The notes beneath the pieces are model-generated. The model was not told the DNA's origin and ran no database searches. It saw only the letters and a list, made by a program, of their open reading frames with translations. The position numbers and the translations under genes are program-made. 64,000 nt of DNA from assembly GCF_900103445.1 (NCBI RefSeq), contig NZ_FNHS01000006.1:186001-250000 (forward strand), in the 5' to 3' direction. The stretch comes from Methylobacterium phyllostachyos (GTDB lineage: Bacteria > Pseudomonadota > Alphaproteobacteria > Rhizobiales > Beijerinckiaceae). This document shows, one piece after another, positions 30,483 through 39,808 of this stretch (position 1 is its first letter; the number at the start of each line of letters is the position of its first letter).

Positions 30483-31406
30483 TTACTTCAGGTCGCGCAC
30501 ATACGTGTCGCCGGCCGCCGCCTTGAGGGCGGCCCCAGCCTCGCGCCCGATCCGTTCCGCATCCGCGGCCAGTCCCTGCCGCGACACAGACCAATGGCGG
30601 CTGCCATCCGGAAGGAACAGCAGGCCGTCGAGCGACAGGGTCTCGCCCTCGATCCGGGCCAGGGCGGCGATCGGCGTCCGGCAGGAGCCATCGAGCTCGG
30701 CCAGGAGCGCCCGCTCGGCTGAAATGGCCGTGGTCGTCCGAGGGCAAGCGATCGGGGCCAGCAACGCGCGGATCGCCTCGTCCGAGTCCCGGCACTCGAT
30801 GCCAAGGGCCCCTTGGGCCACGGCGGGCAGCATATCCTCGACGGACAGGACGCTGCGCGCCATGCCCTCCAGGCCGAGGCGCTGGAGGCCCGCCAGGGCG
30901 AGCAGCGTCGCGTCGCATTCGCCGGCTTCGAGCTTGCGCATCCGCGTGTTGGCGTTGCCGCGCAGGGGCACGACGCGAAGATCCGGCCGGCGCATCAGGA
31001 CCTGGGCGCCCCGTCGCAGGGACGAGGTGCCGACCCGCGCACCGACCGGTAGACCCTCAAGCCCGTCGGCATGCGGTGACAGGAAGGCGTCCCGCGGATC
31101 GTCGCGCTCCAAGATGCACGCGATGGCGAGCCCGTCGGGCAGCCAGGTCTCCACGTCCTTCATCGAGTGGACTGCGACATCCACCTCCCCGGCGAACAGG
31201 GCCTGCTCCAGTTCCTTGGTGAACAGACCTTTGCCGCCGATCTCGGAGAGCGGCCGGTCCAGAATCTTGTCGGCCACCGTCGTGACAACGACGAGTTCGG
31301 TCTCCAGGCCCGGATTGGCCGCAACGATCCGGTCGCGCACCATTCCGGTCTGCGCGAGCGCCATCGGCGAGCCGCGGGTGCCGATGCGCAGGGGACGGTT
31401 CAACAT
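30483..31406 (-). CDS. hemC: Hydroxymethylbilane synthase (porphobilinogen deaminase)
   Basis: HemC polymerises four porphobilinogens into hydroxymethylbilane, feeding haem, bacteriochlorophyll and cobalamin. The 307 residues begin LRIGTRGSPMALAQ. GGKGLFTKELEQAL, HSMKDVETWLPDGL, GTSSLRRGAQ and LRGNANTRMRKL follow, and the dipyrromethane cofactor Cys is in ELDGSCRTPIAAL. Its position beside crtIB puts tetrapyrrole supply next to carotenoid genes. Its upstream region carries a GGGTC-TTATA-GACCC palindrome at 31439-31453. Confidence 0.97.
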   Translation of the reverse strand: MLNRPLRIGTRGSPMALAQTGMVRDRIVAANPGLETELVVVTTVADKILDRPLSEIGGKGLFTKELEQALFAGEVDVAVHSMKDVETWLPDGLAIACILERDDPRDAFLSPHADGLEGLPVGARVGTSSLRRGAQVLMRRPDLRVVPLRGNANTRMRKLEAGECDATLLALAGLQRLGLEGMARSVLSVEDMLPAVAQGALGIECRDSDEAIRALLAPIACPRTTTAISAERALLAELDGSCRTPIAALARIEGETLSLDGLLFLPDGSRHWSVSRQGLAADAERIGREAGAALKAAAGDTYVRDLK

Positions 31407-31602
31407 TGGGATCCGGGTTCTTTTCGCTGGACGAAGCAGGGTCTTATAGACCCGCGCTCAGGGCAGGGCACGGTCTGGCATCAAATTCAGACTTGTTGAA
31501 CCCGACTCATGTCACGGTCGGCGGTCTGCGACACGGCCCCGCTTTTGCCGGACTGCGTGATTAGCGACGCACCGGGCAAATCCACAGTCAACGGATGAAA
31601 CG

Positions 31603-32520
31603 ATGCTGATCCTGCCGAGCCGGCGGCAGTTCCTGACGGGTCTCGGCGCCAGCGCCGGCCTGACGGCCGCGACGGGCGTCTACGCCTTCGATGTCGAGCC
31701 GATGCATCGCCTCATCGTGACATCCTACGCACCAGCTTTGCCGCGCTGGGATCCGGCCTTGCGGCTGCGCGTGGCGGTGCTGGCGGATTTCCATATCTGC
31801 GAGCCGTACATGCCCTTCGACCGGGTCGCCGAGATCGTGGATGCCACCAACGCGCTTAAGCCCGATCTCGTGCTTCTGCTTGGCGATTACCCGGCAGGCC
31901 GGATCGCATGGCGGAAGCTGCCGCTCGGACAGTTCGCCCGGATGATGGAGACGCTGAGGGCCCCCCTCGGCACCCATGCGATCCTCGGCAACCACGATTG
32001 GTGGGACGACGAGGCGGTTCAGTCGGCCCGGCGCGGGACGCCGGCGGTCAAACGCCTGTTGGAGGATCGCGGCATCCCCGTGATGGAGAACGCCGCGGTG
32101 CGGCTGATGAAGGACGGCCGACCGTTCTGGCTCGCCGGCCTCGCCGACCAGCAGCCCTTCAAGGACACTTGGAAGGACCTCAGCTACGCAGATGTTCCGC
32201 GCACGCTCGGTGCCATCACGGATGCGGCCCCCGTGATCCTGATGGCGCACGAGCCCGACATCTTCGCGATGCTGCCCGATCGGGTCTCCCTTACGCTCGC
32301 CGGCCATACCCATGGCGGACAGGTCCGGCTGTTCGGACGCTCACCCGCGATCCGGAAGGTCCGGGGCCAGGATTATGCCTATGGCCACATCGTGCAGGAT
32401 GGGCGCCACATGATCGTGTCCGGGGGCTTTGGCGTGAGCCGGATTCCGGTGCGGCTCGGCGTGCCGCCGGAGATCGTCCTCCTCGAACTCGGCCGGAACG
32501 AGATCGCGCCCGCTGCCTGA
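31603..32520 (+). CDS. Metallophosphoesterase, YkuE/LpxG-like, probably exported or membrane-attached
   Basis: The 305-residue protein has the full calcineurin-like motif set: VLADFHI, LVLLLGDYPAG, AILGNHDWW, MAHEPD and LAGHTHGGQ. The N-terminus (SRRQFLTGLGASAGLTAATGVYAF) resembles a Tat signal or anchor. Related proteins cleave UDP-diacylglucosamine or other phosphodiester substrates in the envelope. The substrate here cannot be told. The gene is divergent from hemC across a 196-base gap. Confidence 0.85.
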   Translation: MLILPSRRQFLTGLGASAGLTAATGVYAFDVEPMHRLIVTSYAPALPRWDPALRLRVAVLADFHICEPYMPFDRVAEIVDATNALKPDLVLLLGDYPAGRIAWRKLPLGQFARMMETLRAPLGTHAILGNHDWWDDEAVQSARRGTPAVKRLLEDRGIPVMENAAVRLMKDGRPFWLAGLADQQPFKDTWKDLSYADVPRTLGAITDAAPVILMAHEPDIFAMLPDRVSLTLAGHTHGGQVRLFGRSPAIRKVRGQDYAYGHIVQDGRHMIVSGGFGVSRIPVRLGVPPEIVLLELGRNEIAPAA

Positions 32521-32884
32521 AGACGATGCCGCGTTTCCTCGATTCATCGAAGCGGCACTCGCCGACGAAAGGTCATCGCCGTCATATAGAGGCACTCGAG
32601 TGCCGCGCCGGCATCACCATACGAGGTCGGGGCTCTCCATGCGATTGCACCGAATCGTCTTAGATCGCGGTTTTCAGCCGGATAAGCTGGAAGAGTGGAG
32701 TAGGTCCCAAGGTCGCCGTTGACTAGAATCGCAACGATCATCTTTTCGTATGCGGATCTGGAAAGCTTGTGCTTTAGAAAAATACGGCTTGTATCCTTCT
32801 CGGCCGCGTCACAACACGCGGCAGCATTTGACTTGCTGCGCATCGCATGAAAACGTTTCCCGTCGATTCTCGGCGGGAGCGATC
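32521..32884. other. Intergenic region with a short inverted repeat
   Basis: No gene was recognised in these 364 bases. GCCGCGT and ACGCGGC (32803-32822) form a perfect 7-base stem with a 6-base loop, about 60 bases before the next start. It could be a weak terminator or an operator. AT-rich sequence at 32740-32790 is a likely promoter region. Confidence 0.4.
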
Positions 32885-33439
32885 ATGCCGCTCATCATCG
32901 TCCTCATCGGCATCACCGTCGCAATTCTGTTCTGGATCCTGCGGGTTCGCGGTACCGTCAAGACTTTGCGGGATGTCGATCGGGACATCAGGGGACCGCA
33001 GCGCCGGGTTGGATCGGCGTTCGAGGATATCGCTGGTACACCGCTGGAGCGCGTGCGCGACCCGCGTCTGGCGGCGACGATCCTGATGATCCAACTCGTG
33101 CGCACGGGCAGCCCGCTCACGGCGAGCGAGAAGACCCAGATCCTGGAATTCATGGAGACGCCGCTGGAAATCGCACGGATTTCTGCGAGCTTCGAGTGGG
33201 CTTGGACCTATACCCAGGCGCGTCTACCGTTTGCGCGGGTGGCCGATCCGCTGGTGCCGCTGCTCCGGCGGACGCTGACACCCGCCGAGCGCACGGAACT
33301 CATCGCGATGTTGAACCAAGTCGCCGGCGCACATTCGGCACCGAGTCAGCTGCAGCGGGAGGGTATCTCCCACCTGCGGCGCAAACTCATGGCCGGCGAG
33401 GTTTATCGCCTGAACGATCGGCAAAATAGGTCCGCCTGA
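32885..33439 (+). CDS. Hypothetical membrane-anchored protein
   Basis: The 184-residue product starts with one hydrophobic helix (LIIVLIGITVAILFWIL). A helical soluble domain follows (about 50-160) with ARDPRLAATILM-like and LTASEKTQILEFME segments that recall TerB-like tellurite-resistance folds, though the match is weak. ATG at 32885 is preferred, since upstream sequence in frame is AT-rich and unlike coding DNA. No operon partner is clear; a secreted-protein gene follows 76 bases later. Confidence 0.6.
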   Translation: MPLIIVLIGITVAILFWILRVRGTVKTLRDVDRDIRGPQRRVGSAFEDIAGTPLERVRDPRLAATILMIQLVRTGSPLTASEKTQILEFMETPLEIARISASFEWAWTYTQARLPFARVADPLVPLLRRTLTPAERTELIAMLNQVAGAHSAPSQLQREGISHLRRKLMAGEVYRLNDRQNRSA

Positions 33440-33515
33440 CGGCGGGCGAGACCGATCCCGCGCCCGAACGCCGCGCCGCTCGTTTTCCGATCCCGACCGC
33501 GCTACCTGCCACGGG

Positions 33516-33977
33516 ATGCGCGCGCTTCTGCCTCTCCTCGCCCTCGCCTGCCTCGCCTCGGGCATCGGTTCCGCCCAGGCCCAATCCTGCGAGACTCTCA
33601 TCGACCGAGTCACGGCCGAGACATCGGCTCAGGCGACCGAGCGGCGCAGCGATTATGCGAGCTTCTCGGCCAGCCCGGATATGACGCTGACGCTCGCCTG
33701 CGGCGGCCCGGACCTGTCGTCCGTCGGCGCGCAGTTTCGCGGCGCGAACCCGCCCGACACCTACTACGACCTGTTCGGCCATGCGGGGCACGCCGTGACC
33801 GGGATCGATGCCCGCGTGATCTCCGAAGCTGCGCACAAGGCTCAGGCGGCCTCAGTCCGGCTCCGCCACAGCAACGTCGATCTCGGCGGCGCCCGGATCA
33901 CGTGCTCGGCCATGGTCTCGCCCGACAAGGGACCGCTGACCCTCTGCGCCGTTATCGAGCACAGCGACCGGAGCTGA
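33516..33977 (+). CDS. Secreted hypothetical protein
   Basis: The 153 residues begin with a clear signal peptide (LLPLLALACLASGIGSAQA, cleavage after AQA). The mature domain of about 130 residues has four Cys (SCETLI, LACGG, TCSAM, LCAVI), which suggests two disulfides in the periplasm. I recognise no family. The gene converges on pccB, and a strong hairpin lies between the two stops. Confidence 0.6.
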   Translation: MRALLPLLALACLASGIGSAQAQSCETLIDRVTAETSAQATERRSDYASFSASPDMTLTLACGGPDLSSVGAQFRGANPPDTYYDLFGHAGHAVTGIDARVISEAAHKAQAASVRLRHSNVDLGGARITCSAMVSPDKGPLTLCAVIEHSDRS

Positions 33978-33978
33978 A

Positions 33979-34000
33979 GCCGGCGGCACCCGCCGCCGGC
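33979..34000. terminator. Bidirectional terminator-like hairpin
   Basis: GCCGGCGGC and GCCGCCGGC make a perfect 9-base-pair stem with a 4-base loop, 2 bases after the stop of the secreted-protein gene and 14 before the pccB stop. Position between convergent genes favours a terminator for both. There is no long T-run. Confidence 0.6.
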
Positions 34001-34013
34001 CCCTCATCTCGCC

Positions 34014-35546
34014 TCAGAGCGGGATGTTGTCGTGCTTCTTCCAGGGCTGCTCCATCTTCTTGGTGCGGAGCATGCCGAGCGCCCGGGCGATGCGGCGCCG
34101 GGTCGAGTGCGGCATGATCACCTCGTCGATGTAGCCGCGCTCAGCGGCCACGAACGGCGACAGGAATCGGTCCTCGTACTCGCCGGTCCGCGCCGCGATC
34201 TTCTCAGGATCACCCATCTCGCTGCGGAAGATGATCTCCACCGCGCCCTTGGCACCCATGACGGCGATCTGCGCCGTGGGCCAAGCGTAATTCAGATCGG
34301 CGCCGACATGCTTGGAGGCCATCACATCATAGGCCCCGCCGAAGGCTTTTCGGGTGATGATCGTCACCAGCGGGACGGTCGCCTGAGAATAGGCAAACAG
34401 CAGCTTGGCGCCGTGCTTGATCAGGCCGCCATATTCCTGCGCGGTGCCCGGCAGGAAGCCCGGCACATCCACGAAGGTCACGATCGGGATGCCGAAGGCG
34501 TCGCAGTAGCGCACGAACCGCGCGGCCTTCCGGGAGGCGTCCGAATCGAGCACGCCCGCCAGGACCAGCGGCTGATTGGCCACGAACCCGACGGTCCGCC
34601 CCTCGATCCGACCGAAGCCCGTGATGATGTTGCGCGCGTAGGTCGCCTGGATCTCGAAGAAATCGCCCTCATCGACGATACGGCGGATCAGCTCGCCCAT
34701 GTCGTAGGGCTTGTTCGGGTTGTCGGGGATCAGCGTGTCGAGGGAGGAATCGAGCCGGTCGACATCGTCGAAACTCGTGAGTTCCGGCACGCCGTCGGTG
34801 TTGTTGGCGGGCAGGAAATCGAGCAGCCGGCGGATCTGGAGAATCGCCTCGACGTCGTTCTCGAACGAGCCGTCCGCGATCGATGACTTGGTGGTGTGAA
34901 CCTTGGCGCCGCCGAGTTCCTCGGCGGTCACGACCTCGTTGGTCACCGTTTTCACCACGTCGGGACCGGTCACGAACATGTAGCTCGTATCGCGGACCAT
35001 GAAGATGAAGTCGGTCATGGCCGGCGAGTAGACGTCGCCGCCAGCGCACGGCCCCATAATCACCGAGATCTGCGGGATCACGCCCGAGGCCATGACGTTG
35101 CGGCGAAACACTTCACCGTAGCCGCCGAGCGCCGCGACGCCCTCCTGGATGCGCGCGCCGCCGGCATCGAAGATGCCGATGATCGGCGCGCGCATCTTCA
35201 GCGCCATGTCCTGGACTTTCACGATCTTTTGCGCGTGCGCCTCCGACAGGGAGCCGCCGAACACGGTGAAGTCCTTCGAGAACAGGAAGACCGTCCGGCC
35301 GTTGATCGTGCCCCAGCCGGTCACGACGCCGTCGCCCGGGATCTTCTGGGCTTCCATGCCGAAATCCGTGGAGCGGTGCTGCACGAACATGTCGAACTCC
35401 TCGAACGACCCATGGTCGAGGAGAAGCTCGATGCGCTCCCGCGCCGTCAGCTTGCCGCGCTTGTGCTGCGCCTCGACGCGCCTCTCGCCGCCGCCGAGAC
35501 GGGCCTGCGCCCGGCGCTCTTCGAGCTTGTCGAGGATATCCTTCAT
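34014..35546 (-). CDS. pccB: Propionyl-CoA carboxylase beta subunit (carboxyltransferase)
   Basis: PccB moves CO2 from carboxybiotin to propionyl-CoA, giving methylmalonyl-CoA. The pathway matters in methylotrophs that use the ethylmalonyl-CoA cycle. The 510 residues begin [20 protein letters not shown], and contain [59 protein letters not shown] and [13 protein letters not shown] at 35546 replaces the longer frame from 35603. The biotin-carrying alpha subunit gene is not in the window. Confidence 0.93.
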   Translation of the reverse strand: MKDILDKLEERRAQARLGGGERRVEAQHKRGKLTARERIELLLDHGSFEEFDMFVQHRSTDFGMEAQKIPGDGVVTGWGTINGRTVFLFSKDFTVFGGSLSEAHAQKIVKVQDMALKMRAPIIGIFDAGGARIQEGVAALGGYGEVFRRNVMASGVIPQISVIMGPCAGGDVYSPAMTDFIFMVRDTSYMFVTGPDVVKTVTNEVVTAEELGGAKVHTTKSSIADGSFENDVEAILQIRRLLDFLPANNTDGVPELTSFDDVDRLDSSLDTLIPDNPNKPYDMGELIRRIVDEGDFFEIQATYARNIITGFGRIEGRTVGFVANQPLVLAGVLDSDASRKAARFVRYCDAFGIPIVTFVDVPGFLPGTAQEYGGLIKHGAKLLFAYSQATVPLVTIITRKAFGGAYDVMASKHVGADLNYAWPTAQIAVMGAKGAVEIIFRSEMGDPEKIAARTGEYEDRFLSPFVAAERGYIDEVIMPHSTRRRIARALGMLRTKKMEQPWKKHDNIPL

Positions 35547-35701
35547 CGCTGACGTCCGCCCTTCCCCTGCCTGGGGACTGCGACCCGCATCGGGCCAGCC
35601 CAAGCTTATGCATTGACCGATCGAGCGCCCTTAGCACGGGCCTACCGGGCGGCAAACCGACGCGCGGTCACGGGCATTCGGACATTAGGGGAAGGAGAGG
35701 C

Positions 35702-35776
35702 TGGTGGACGGTGCAGGGATCGAACCTGCGACCTTTCCCGTGTGAAGGGAACGCACTACCGCTGTGCTAACCGTCC
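35702..35776 (-). tRNA. tRNA-Val (anticodon CAC)
   Basis: On the minus strand the acceptor stem GGACGGT pairs with ACCGTCC, followed by discriminator A and an encoded CCA. The D-arm, a five-base-pair anticodon stem (TTCCC/GGGAA) with loop TTCACAC, a five-base variable loop and a T-arm GCAGG-TTCGATC-CCTGC are all present. The CAC anticodon reads GUG valine codons. Length is 72 bases plus CCA. Confidence 0.95.
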
Positions 35777-36026
35777 GTACCGAGGAAACCGCCATGGCTC
35801 TGGGCCAAATGGCCGTCCGCCGCTGGAAGCATGGCGGCCCGGTGGGGGGCCTTCTAGGGCGTGGCTGGCCCCGGCGTCAAGCGCGCTGCGTGACGTTTCA
35901 GCGGCCCGGCACAGGCCCCGGTGGCGATATGGAGTCGACGGCGAGTCTGTCCCGCGGTGGCTGATTTTGCCGTGAACGGACCGCCTCACGGTTGACAAGT
36001 CCGTCGCCCCGGTGCGCTGTGCCCCC

Positions 36027-36368
36027 ATGCACGAGGGGCCAGCGGGCGTGAATCCCGGTAGCGACGTGACGACGGAAAGCGCAATCCCAGCGCAGCGGCC
36101 ACGCGTGGCGATCACCTACTGCACGCAGTGCAACTGGCTGCTGCGATCTGCCTGGATGGCGCAGGAGCTGCTCTCGACCTTCCGCGACGATCTCGGTGAG
36201 GTCGCGCTGATTCCGGCTACAGGCGGCGCGTTCCGGATCGAGATCGGTCCGGTCCTGCTGTGGGAGCGGGTGCGCGACGGCGGCTTCCCCGACGTGAAGG
36301 CGTTGAAGCAGCGGGTGCGGGATCACCTCGACCCCGAGCGCGATCTCGGCCATATCGACCGGTCATGA
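36027..36368 (+). CDS. SelW/SelT-like Rdx-family protein (Cys form)
   Basis: The 113 residues carry the thioredoxin-like Rdx fold with the N-terminal redox motif in ITYCTQCNWLLRSAWMAQELLSTF and the downstream EVALIPATGGAFRIEIG strand pair typical of SelW-like proteins. The motif is CxxC, so no selenocysteine is used. ATG at 36027 is given; GTG at 36066 just before TTESAIP is also possible. Family members are thought to act in thiol redox; no partner is evident. The histidine kinase gene follows after 55 bases. Confidence 0.8.
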   Translation: MHEGPAGVNPGSDVTTESAIPAQRPRVAITYCTQCNWLLRSAWMAQELLSTFRDDLGEVALIPATGGAFRIEIGPVLLWERVRDGGFPDVKALKQRVRDHLDPERDLGHIDRS

Positions 36369-36423
36369 GGCGAGGGAACGGCGAGGAGCCCGCGGGGCAC
36401 CGCGGGCCGGGGACGGGCCCCGT

Positions 36424-38640
36424 TTGAGTCCGGATCATCAGGCCGAGGGCGGCGGCGTCCCGGCGGTGATCCCCGCGCGCCGATCCTGGCTGTCGCGGCG
36501 GCTTCACCGCTTTGCCGGTAACGGTTTCTCGACGCAGGTCTATCTGATCGCGCTCGTTGTGGCGCTGATCGGCCCGGGCCTCCTGTTCACCGGCATTTTG
36601 CTGATGCGCTACGCGTCGGCGGAGCGGGCCCGGTTCGAGCAGGACGCGCGGGAGAACGTGCGCGGAATCGGCCTGTCCCTAGACCGCGATACGGCCGGTC
36701 TCGTGTCGGTGCTGCAGACATTGGCCACGTCACCGCGGATCCGCCAGAGCGAATTTGAGGCCTTCGACGCGCAGGCCCGGCTGGTTCGCGAGTCGATCGA
36801 CCTCGACGTTCTGCTTCGGCGGCCGAACGGTCAGGAGGTCGTGAACACCGGCGTGCCGCGGGGGGCACCGCTGCCGGTCATGGCGCTGCCCTTCGATCAG
36901 GAACTGGCGCGCGGCACCCAGCGCGCCATGGTCAGTGGCTACGTGCCGGGCCCGTCCACGGCCGAGGCGACCTATGCGGTCGGCGTGCCCGTGATGATCG
37001 ACGGCGAGGTCGCCTACATTTTGAGCTTCACCGTCCCGCTGTCGCGTCTCCAGGGAATCCTGTCCCGCGAGGTCGTGCCGGGCTGGACGACGGGCATCAG
37101 CGATCGCAACGGCATCGTGCTGGCCCGCTTGCCCGACCCTGAATCGGTGATCGGCCGACCGCGTTTGGCCAGCCTGCGTCAGGTCCAATCCGCAACGCCC
37201 GGCGTTTGGGAGGGCCAGGACCGTCAGCACAAGCCGGTGGTGGTGATCGAGGCGCGCTCCCGCCTGACCGGCTGGATGGTTGCGACCAGTATCCCGCAGG
37301 TCCTCGTCGATGCGCGTGTCCGGCGCTGGGTCTGGGCCTTCACGGGCTTTGGCCTGCTGGTGCTCGCCACATCCTCGCTGCTGGCCGTCAATTTGTGGTC
37401 GCGGGTCTCGCGTCCGCTCCGATTGCTCGCGGCCTCCGGCCCGGCGCTTGCCCGGGGCGAGGCGATCCCGCGGGTGTCTTCGCCGGTCCACGAGATCCAG
37501 CGCCTCGGTGCAGTCCTGTCGGAAGCCTCGCACCGGCTGCGGACCCGGGAAGAGGAGCGGGACCGCGCGCTCGCCGACACGCGGCGCGGCCTCACGGCCT
37601 TGAGCGAGAGTGAGGCCCGTTTCCGCCACATGGCCGATTCGGCGCCGGCCTTGATCTGGATGACCGATGAAACCGGCGAGGTAAGCTTCGCAAACCTGCA
37701 TTTCGAGCACATGTTCGGGATCCCGGCTGCGGACCTCGCCCATCAAGGCTGGAAGCGCATCATCCATCCGGACGAGCTCGATGCCTTTCGCGATGCATTC
37801 ACGGAGGCATTCGAGGACCGCGCACCGTTCAACATCGAGGTCCGTGTCATCGACCGGGATGGCGCCGCACGCTGGCTGCGCTGCGAGGGCGTGCCGCGCC
37901 TCGACGATGATCACAACTTCCTCGGCTATACCGGCTGCAACATCGACATCACCGACGCGAAGAACGCCGAGGAGCACCTGCTGCTCCTGATCCATGAGTT
38001 GAACCACCGGGTGAAGAACACCCTGGCCACCGTGCAGTCGATCGCGGCGCAATCCCTGCGCGGCCTCGAGGGCCCTGAGGCCGACGCTGCCCGGGCCGCC
38101 TTCGAGGCGCGCCTCCTCGCCCTGGCGCGGGTTCACGACGTGCTGACCCGGGAAAGCTGGGAGGGCGCGGAACTCTCCGCTGTGGTGGCGGACGCGATCC
38201 GCCCGCTGGAATCGGGCGATGGTCGCGCTTCGCGCTTCCGGGTGGCGGGTCCCCCCCTGCGCCTGGCGCCACGGCTCGCTTTGTCCATCGCCATGGCGCT
38301 TCACGAACTCGGAACCAACGCCGTGAAGTACGGAGCCCTTTCGAAGGAGGGGGGCGTCGTCGATATCAGCTGGACGGTGCGGCGCGAGGCGGAGACACGC
38401 CTCTACCTGCGATGGTCGGAGCGCGGGGGGCCGCCGGTCAAGAAGCCGACGCGCACCGGTTTCGGCTCGCGGCTGATCGAACGCAGCCTCGCCCGGGAGC
38501 TGGCCGGCGCGGTCGCGCTGAGCTACGAGCCCTTTGGCGTCGTCTGCACCATCGAGGCGCCGGTGCCGCCGCCGGGTCTGCTCGAACGCAAAGGGGCCGC
38601 CGCGCCGACGCGCATCGCGCCGCTGCCGCTGGCGGGTTGA
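36424..38640 (+). CDS. Membrane-bound HWE-family sensor histidine kinase with PAS domain
   Basis: The 738 residues hold one membrane helix (about 37-62), a periplasmic sensory domain to about 290, a second helix (about 298-322), a HAMP-like linker, a PAS domain (about 400-515, FRHMADSAPALIWMTDETGEVSFAN), and an HWE kinase core. Its phosphoacceptor His is in HELNHRVKNTLATVQSIAAQS, the N-box in HELGTNAVKYGALS and the WxE motif in LRWSERGG. The ligand is unknown, and no response regulator gene is adjacent. TTG at 36424 is the assumed start. Confidence 0.88.
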   Translation: MSPDHQAEGGGVPAVIPARRSWLSRRLHRFAGNGFSTQVYLIALVVALIGPGLLFTGILLMRYASAERARFEQDARENVRGIGLSLDRDTAGLVSVLQTLATSPRIRQSEFEAFDAQARLVRESIDLDVLLRRPNGQEVVNTGVPRGAPLPVMALPFDQELARGTQRAMVSGYVPGPSTAEATYAVGVPVMIDGEVAYILSFTVPLSRLQGILSREVVPGWTTGISDRNGIVLARLPDPESVIGRPRLASLRQVQSATPGVWEGQDRQHKPVVVIEARSRLTGWMVATSIPQVLVDARVRRWVWAFTGFGLLVLATSSLLAVNLWSRVSRPLRLLAASGPALARGEAIPRVSSPVHEIQRLGAVLSEASHRLRTREEERDRALADTRRGLTALSESEARFRHMADSAPALIWMTDETGEVSFANLHFEHMFGIPAADLAHQGWKRIIHPDELDAFRDAFTEAFEDRAPFNIEVRVIDRDGAARWLRCEGVPRLDDDHNFLGYTGCNIDITDAKNAEEHLLLLIHELNHRVKNTLATVQSIAAQSLRGLEGPEADAARAAFEARLLALARVHDVLTRESWEGAELSAVVADAIRPLESGDGRASRFRVAGPPLRLAPRLALSIAMALHELGTNAVKYGALSKEGGVVDISWTVRREAETRLYLRWSERGGPPVKKPTRTGFGSRLIERSLARELAGAVALSYEPFGVVCTIEAPVPPPGLLERKGAAAPTRIAPLPLAG

Positions 38641-38659
38641 GGAGGCTGCCGCCTCTTCG

Positions 38660-39808
38660 TCATTGATACGGGTCAGCCGCGTCCCGAAGCCCATCCCCCA
38701 GGAAGTTGAACGCCAGCACCGTGACGAGCACCGGCAGCACCGGCACCAGCAGCCACGGATAGAGCTGTACCGCCGCCAGATTCTGCGCCTCGTTGAGCAG
38801 CACGCCCCAACTCGTCACCGGCGGCCTCAGGCCCAGTCCCAGGAAGGAGAGGGCGGTCTCGCCGAGGATCATGGTGGGGATCGACAGAGTCGCCGAGGCG
38901 ATCAGATGGCTCATGAAATTCGGGATGAGGTGCCGACTGATCACCCGAGCCGGCGAGGCGCCCATCAGCTCGGCGGCCTGGACGAAATCCTCCTCGCGCA
39001 GGGCCAGGAGCTTGCCGCGCACTGCCCGCGCAAGGCCCGGCCAGTCGAGGAGGCCCAGGATCACCGTAATACCGAAGAAGATCAGGAGCGGGCTCCAGTT
39101 CGGCGGCAGGGCGGCCGACAGGGCGAGCCAGAGCGGCAGCTCGGGCAGGGAGCGCACGACTTCGATCAGGCGCTGTACCCCGGCATCGACGATGCCGCCG
39201 AAATAGCCGGCGATGCCGCCGAAGAAGAGACCGAGCGTGAAGGAGATCGCCACGCCCACGAGGCCGATGGTGAGCGAGATCCGCGCGCCGTAGATCAGGC
39301 GCGAAAACAGGTCGCGACCGAGCTTGTCGGTGCCGAACAGGAACAGCGTGCCGTTCTCCGGCGGGCAGACGAGGTGCAGGTCGGTATGGACCAGCCCCAG
39401 CCAGTCGTAGCCGTCGCCCCGACACAGGAAGCGTAGGGGCTGCGGGGCGGCCGTGTCGACCTTATAGTCCCGACGGAACGTGTCGAGGTCGAGATGCGCC
39501 CGGTACGGATAGACGAACGGCCCGACGAAGCGGCCGTCGTGGAACAGATGAACGCCCTGGGGCGGCGCATAGAGGAAGTCGCCGTTCCGGCGCGCCTGCC
39601 CGTAGGGCGCGAGCAGCTCCACGAACGGCACGATCGCGTAGAGCGCGAGCAGGATCACGGCCGAGGCCACGGCGAGGCGGTGGTGCAGGAATTTCCGGAC
39701 GATCAGCCGCCACGCCGAAGCACTCTCCGCGCGGCCTTCAGGGCCGGAATCGGGCTCGAAGGGTGCCGGGTCGACGAAGTGGCTTTCTGCGGAGAGCGCG
39801 TCCGTCAT
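38660..39808 (-). CDS. ABC transporter permease, DppC/YejE type, with long periplasmic insert
   Basis: The 382-residue inner-membrane permease has an N-terminal helix near residue 45, then roughly 95 residues of soluble sequence (from LAPYGQARRNGDFLYAPPQG to HLVCPPENGTLF) before the usual GTDKLGRDLFSR block. The permease core has four to five more helices and the EAA loop AAELMGASPARVISRHLIPN. ATG at 39808 overlaps the stop of the preceding permease gene by 4 bases. It is the last gene of the eight-gene operon. Family: oligopeptide/microcin C-type importers; true substrate unknown. Confidence 0.85.
   Translation of the reverse strand: MTDALSAESHFVDPAPFEPDSGPEGRAESASAWRLIVRKFLHHRLAVASAVILLALYAIVPFVELLAPYGQARRNGDFLYAPPQGVHLFHDGRFVGPFVYPYRAHLDLDTFRRDYKVDTAAPQPLRFLCRGDGYDWLGLVHTDLHLVCPPENGTLFLFGTDKLGRDLFSRLIYGARISLTIGLVGVAISFTLGLFFGGIAGYFGGIVDAGVQRLIEVVRSLPELPLWLALSAALPPNWSPLLIFFGITVILGLLDWPGLARAVRGKLLALREEDFVQAAELMGASPARVISRHLIPNFMSHLIASATLSIPTMILGETALSFLGLGLRPPVTSWGVLLNEAQNLAAVQLYPWLLVPVLPVLVTVLAFNFLGDGLRDAADPYQ

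Noticed and set aside
36120..36135. Possible selenocysteine site in the SelW-like gene
   Set aside because: The motif positions are both TGC cysteine codons with no in-frame TGA, and no SECIS-like hairpin was seen.
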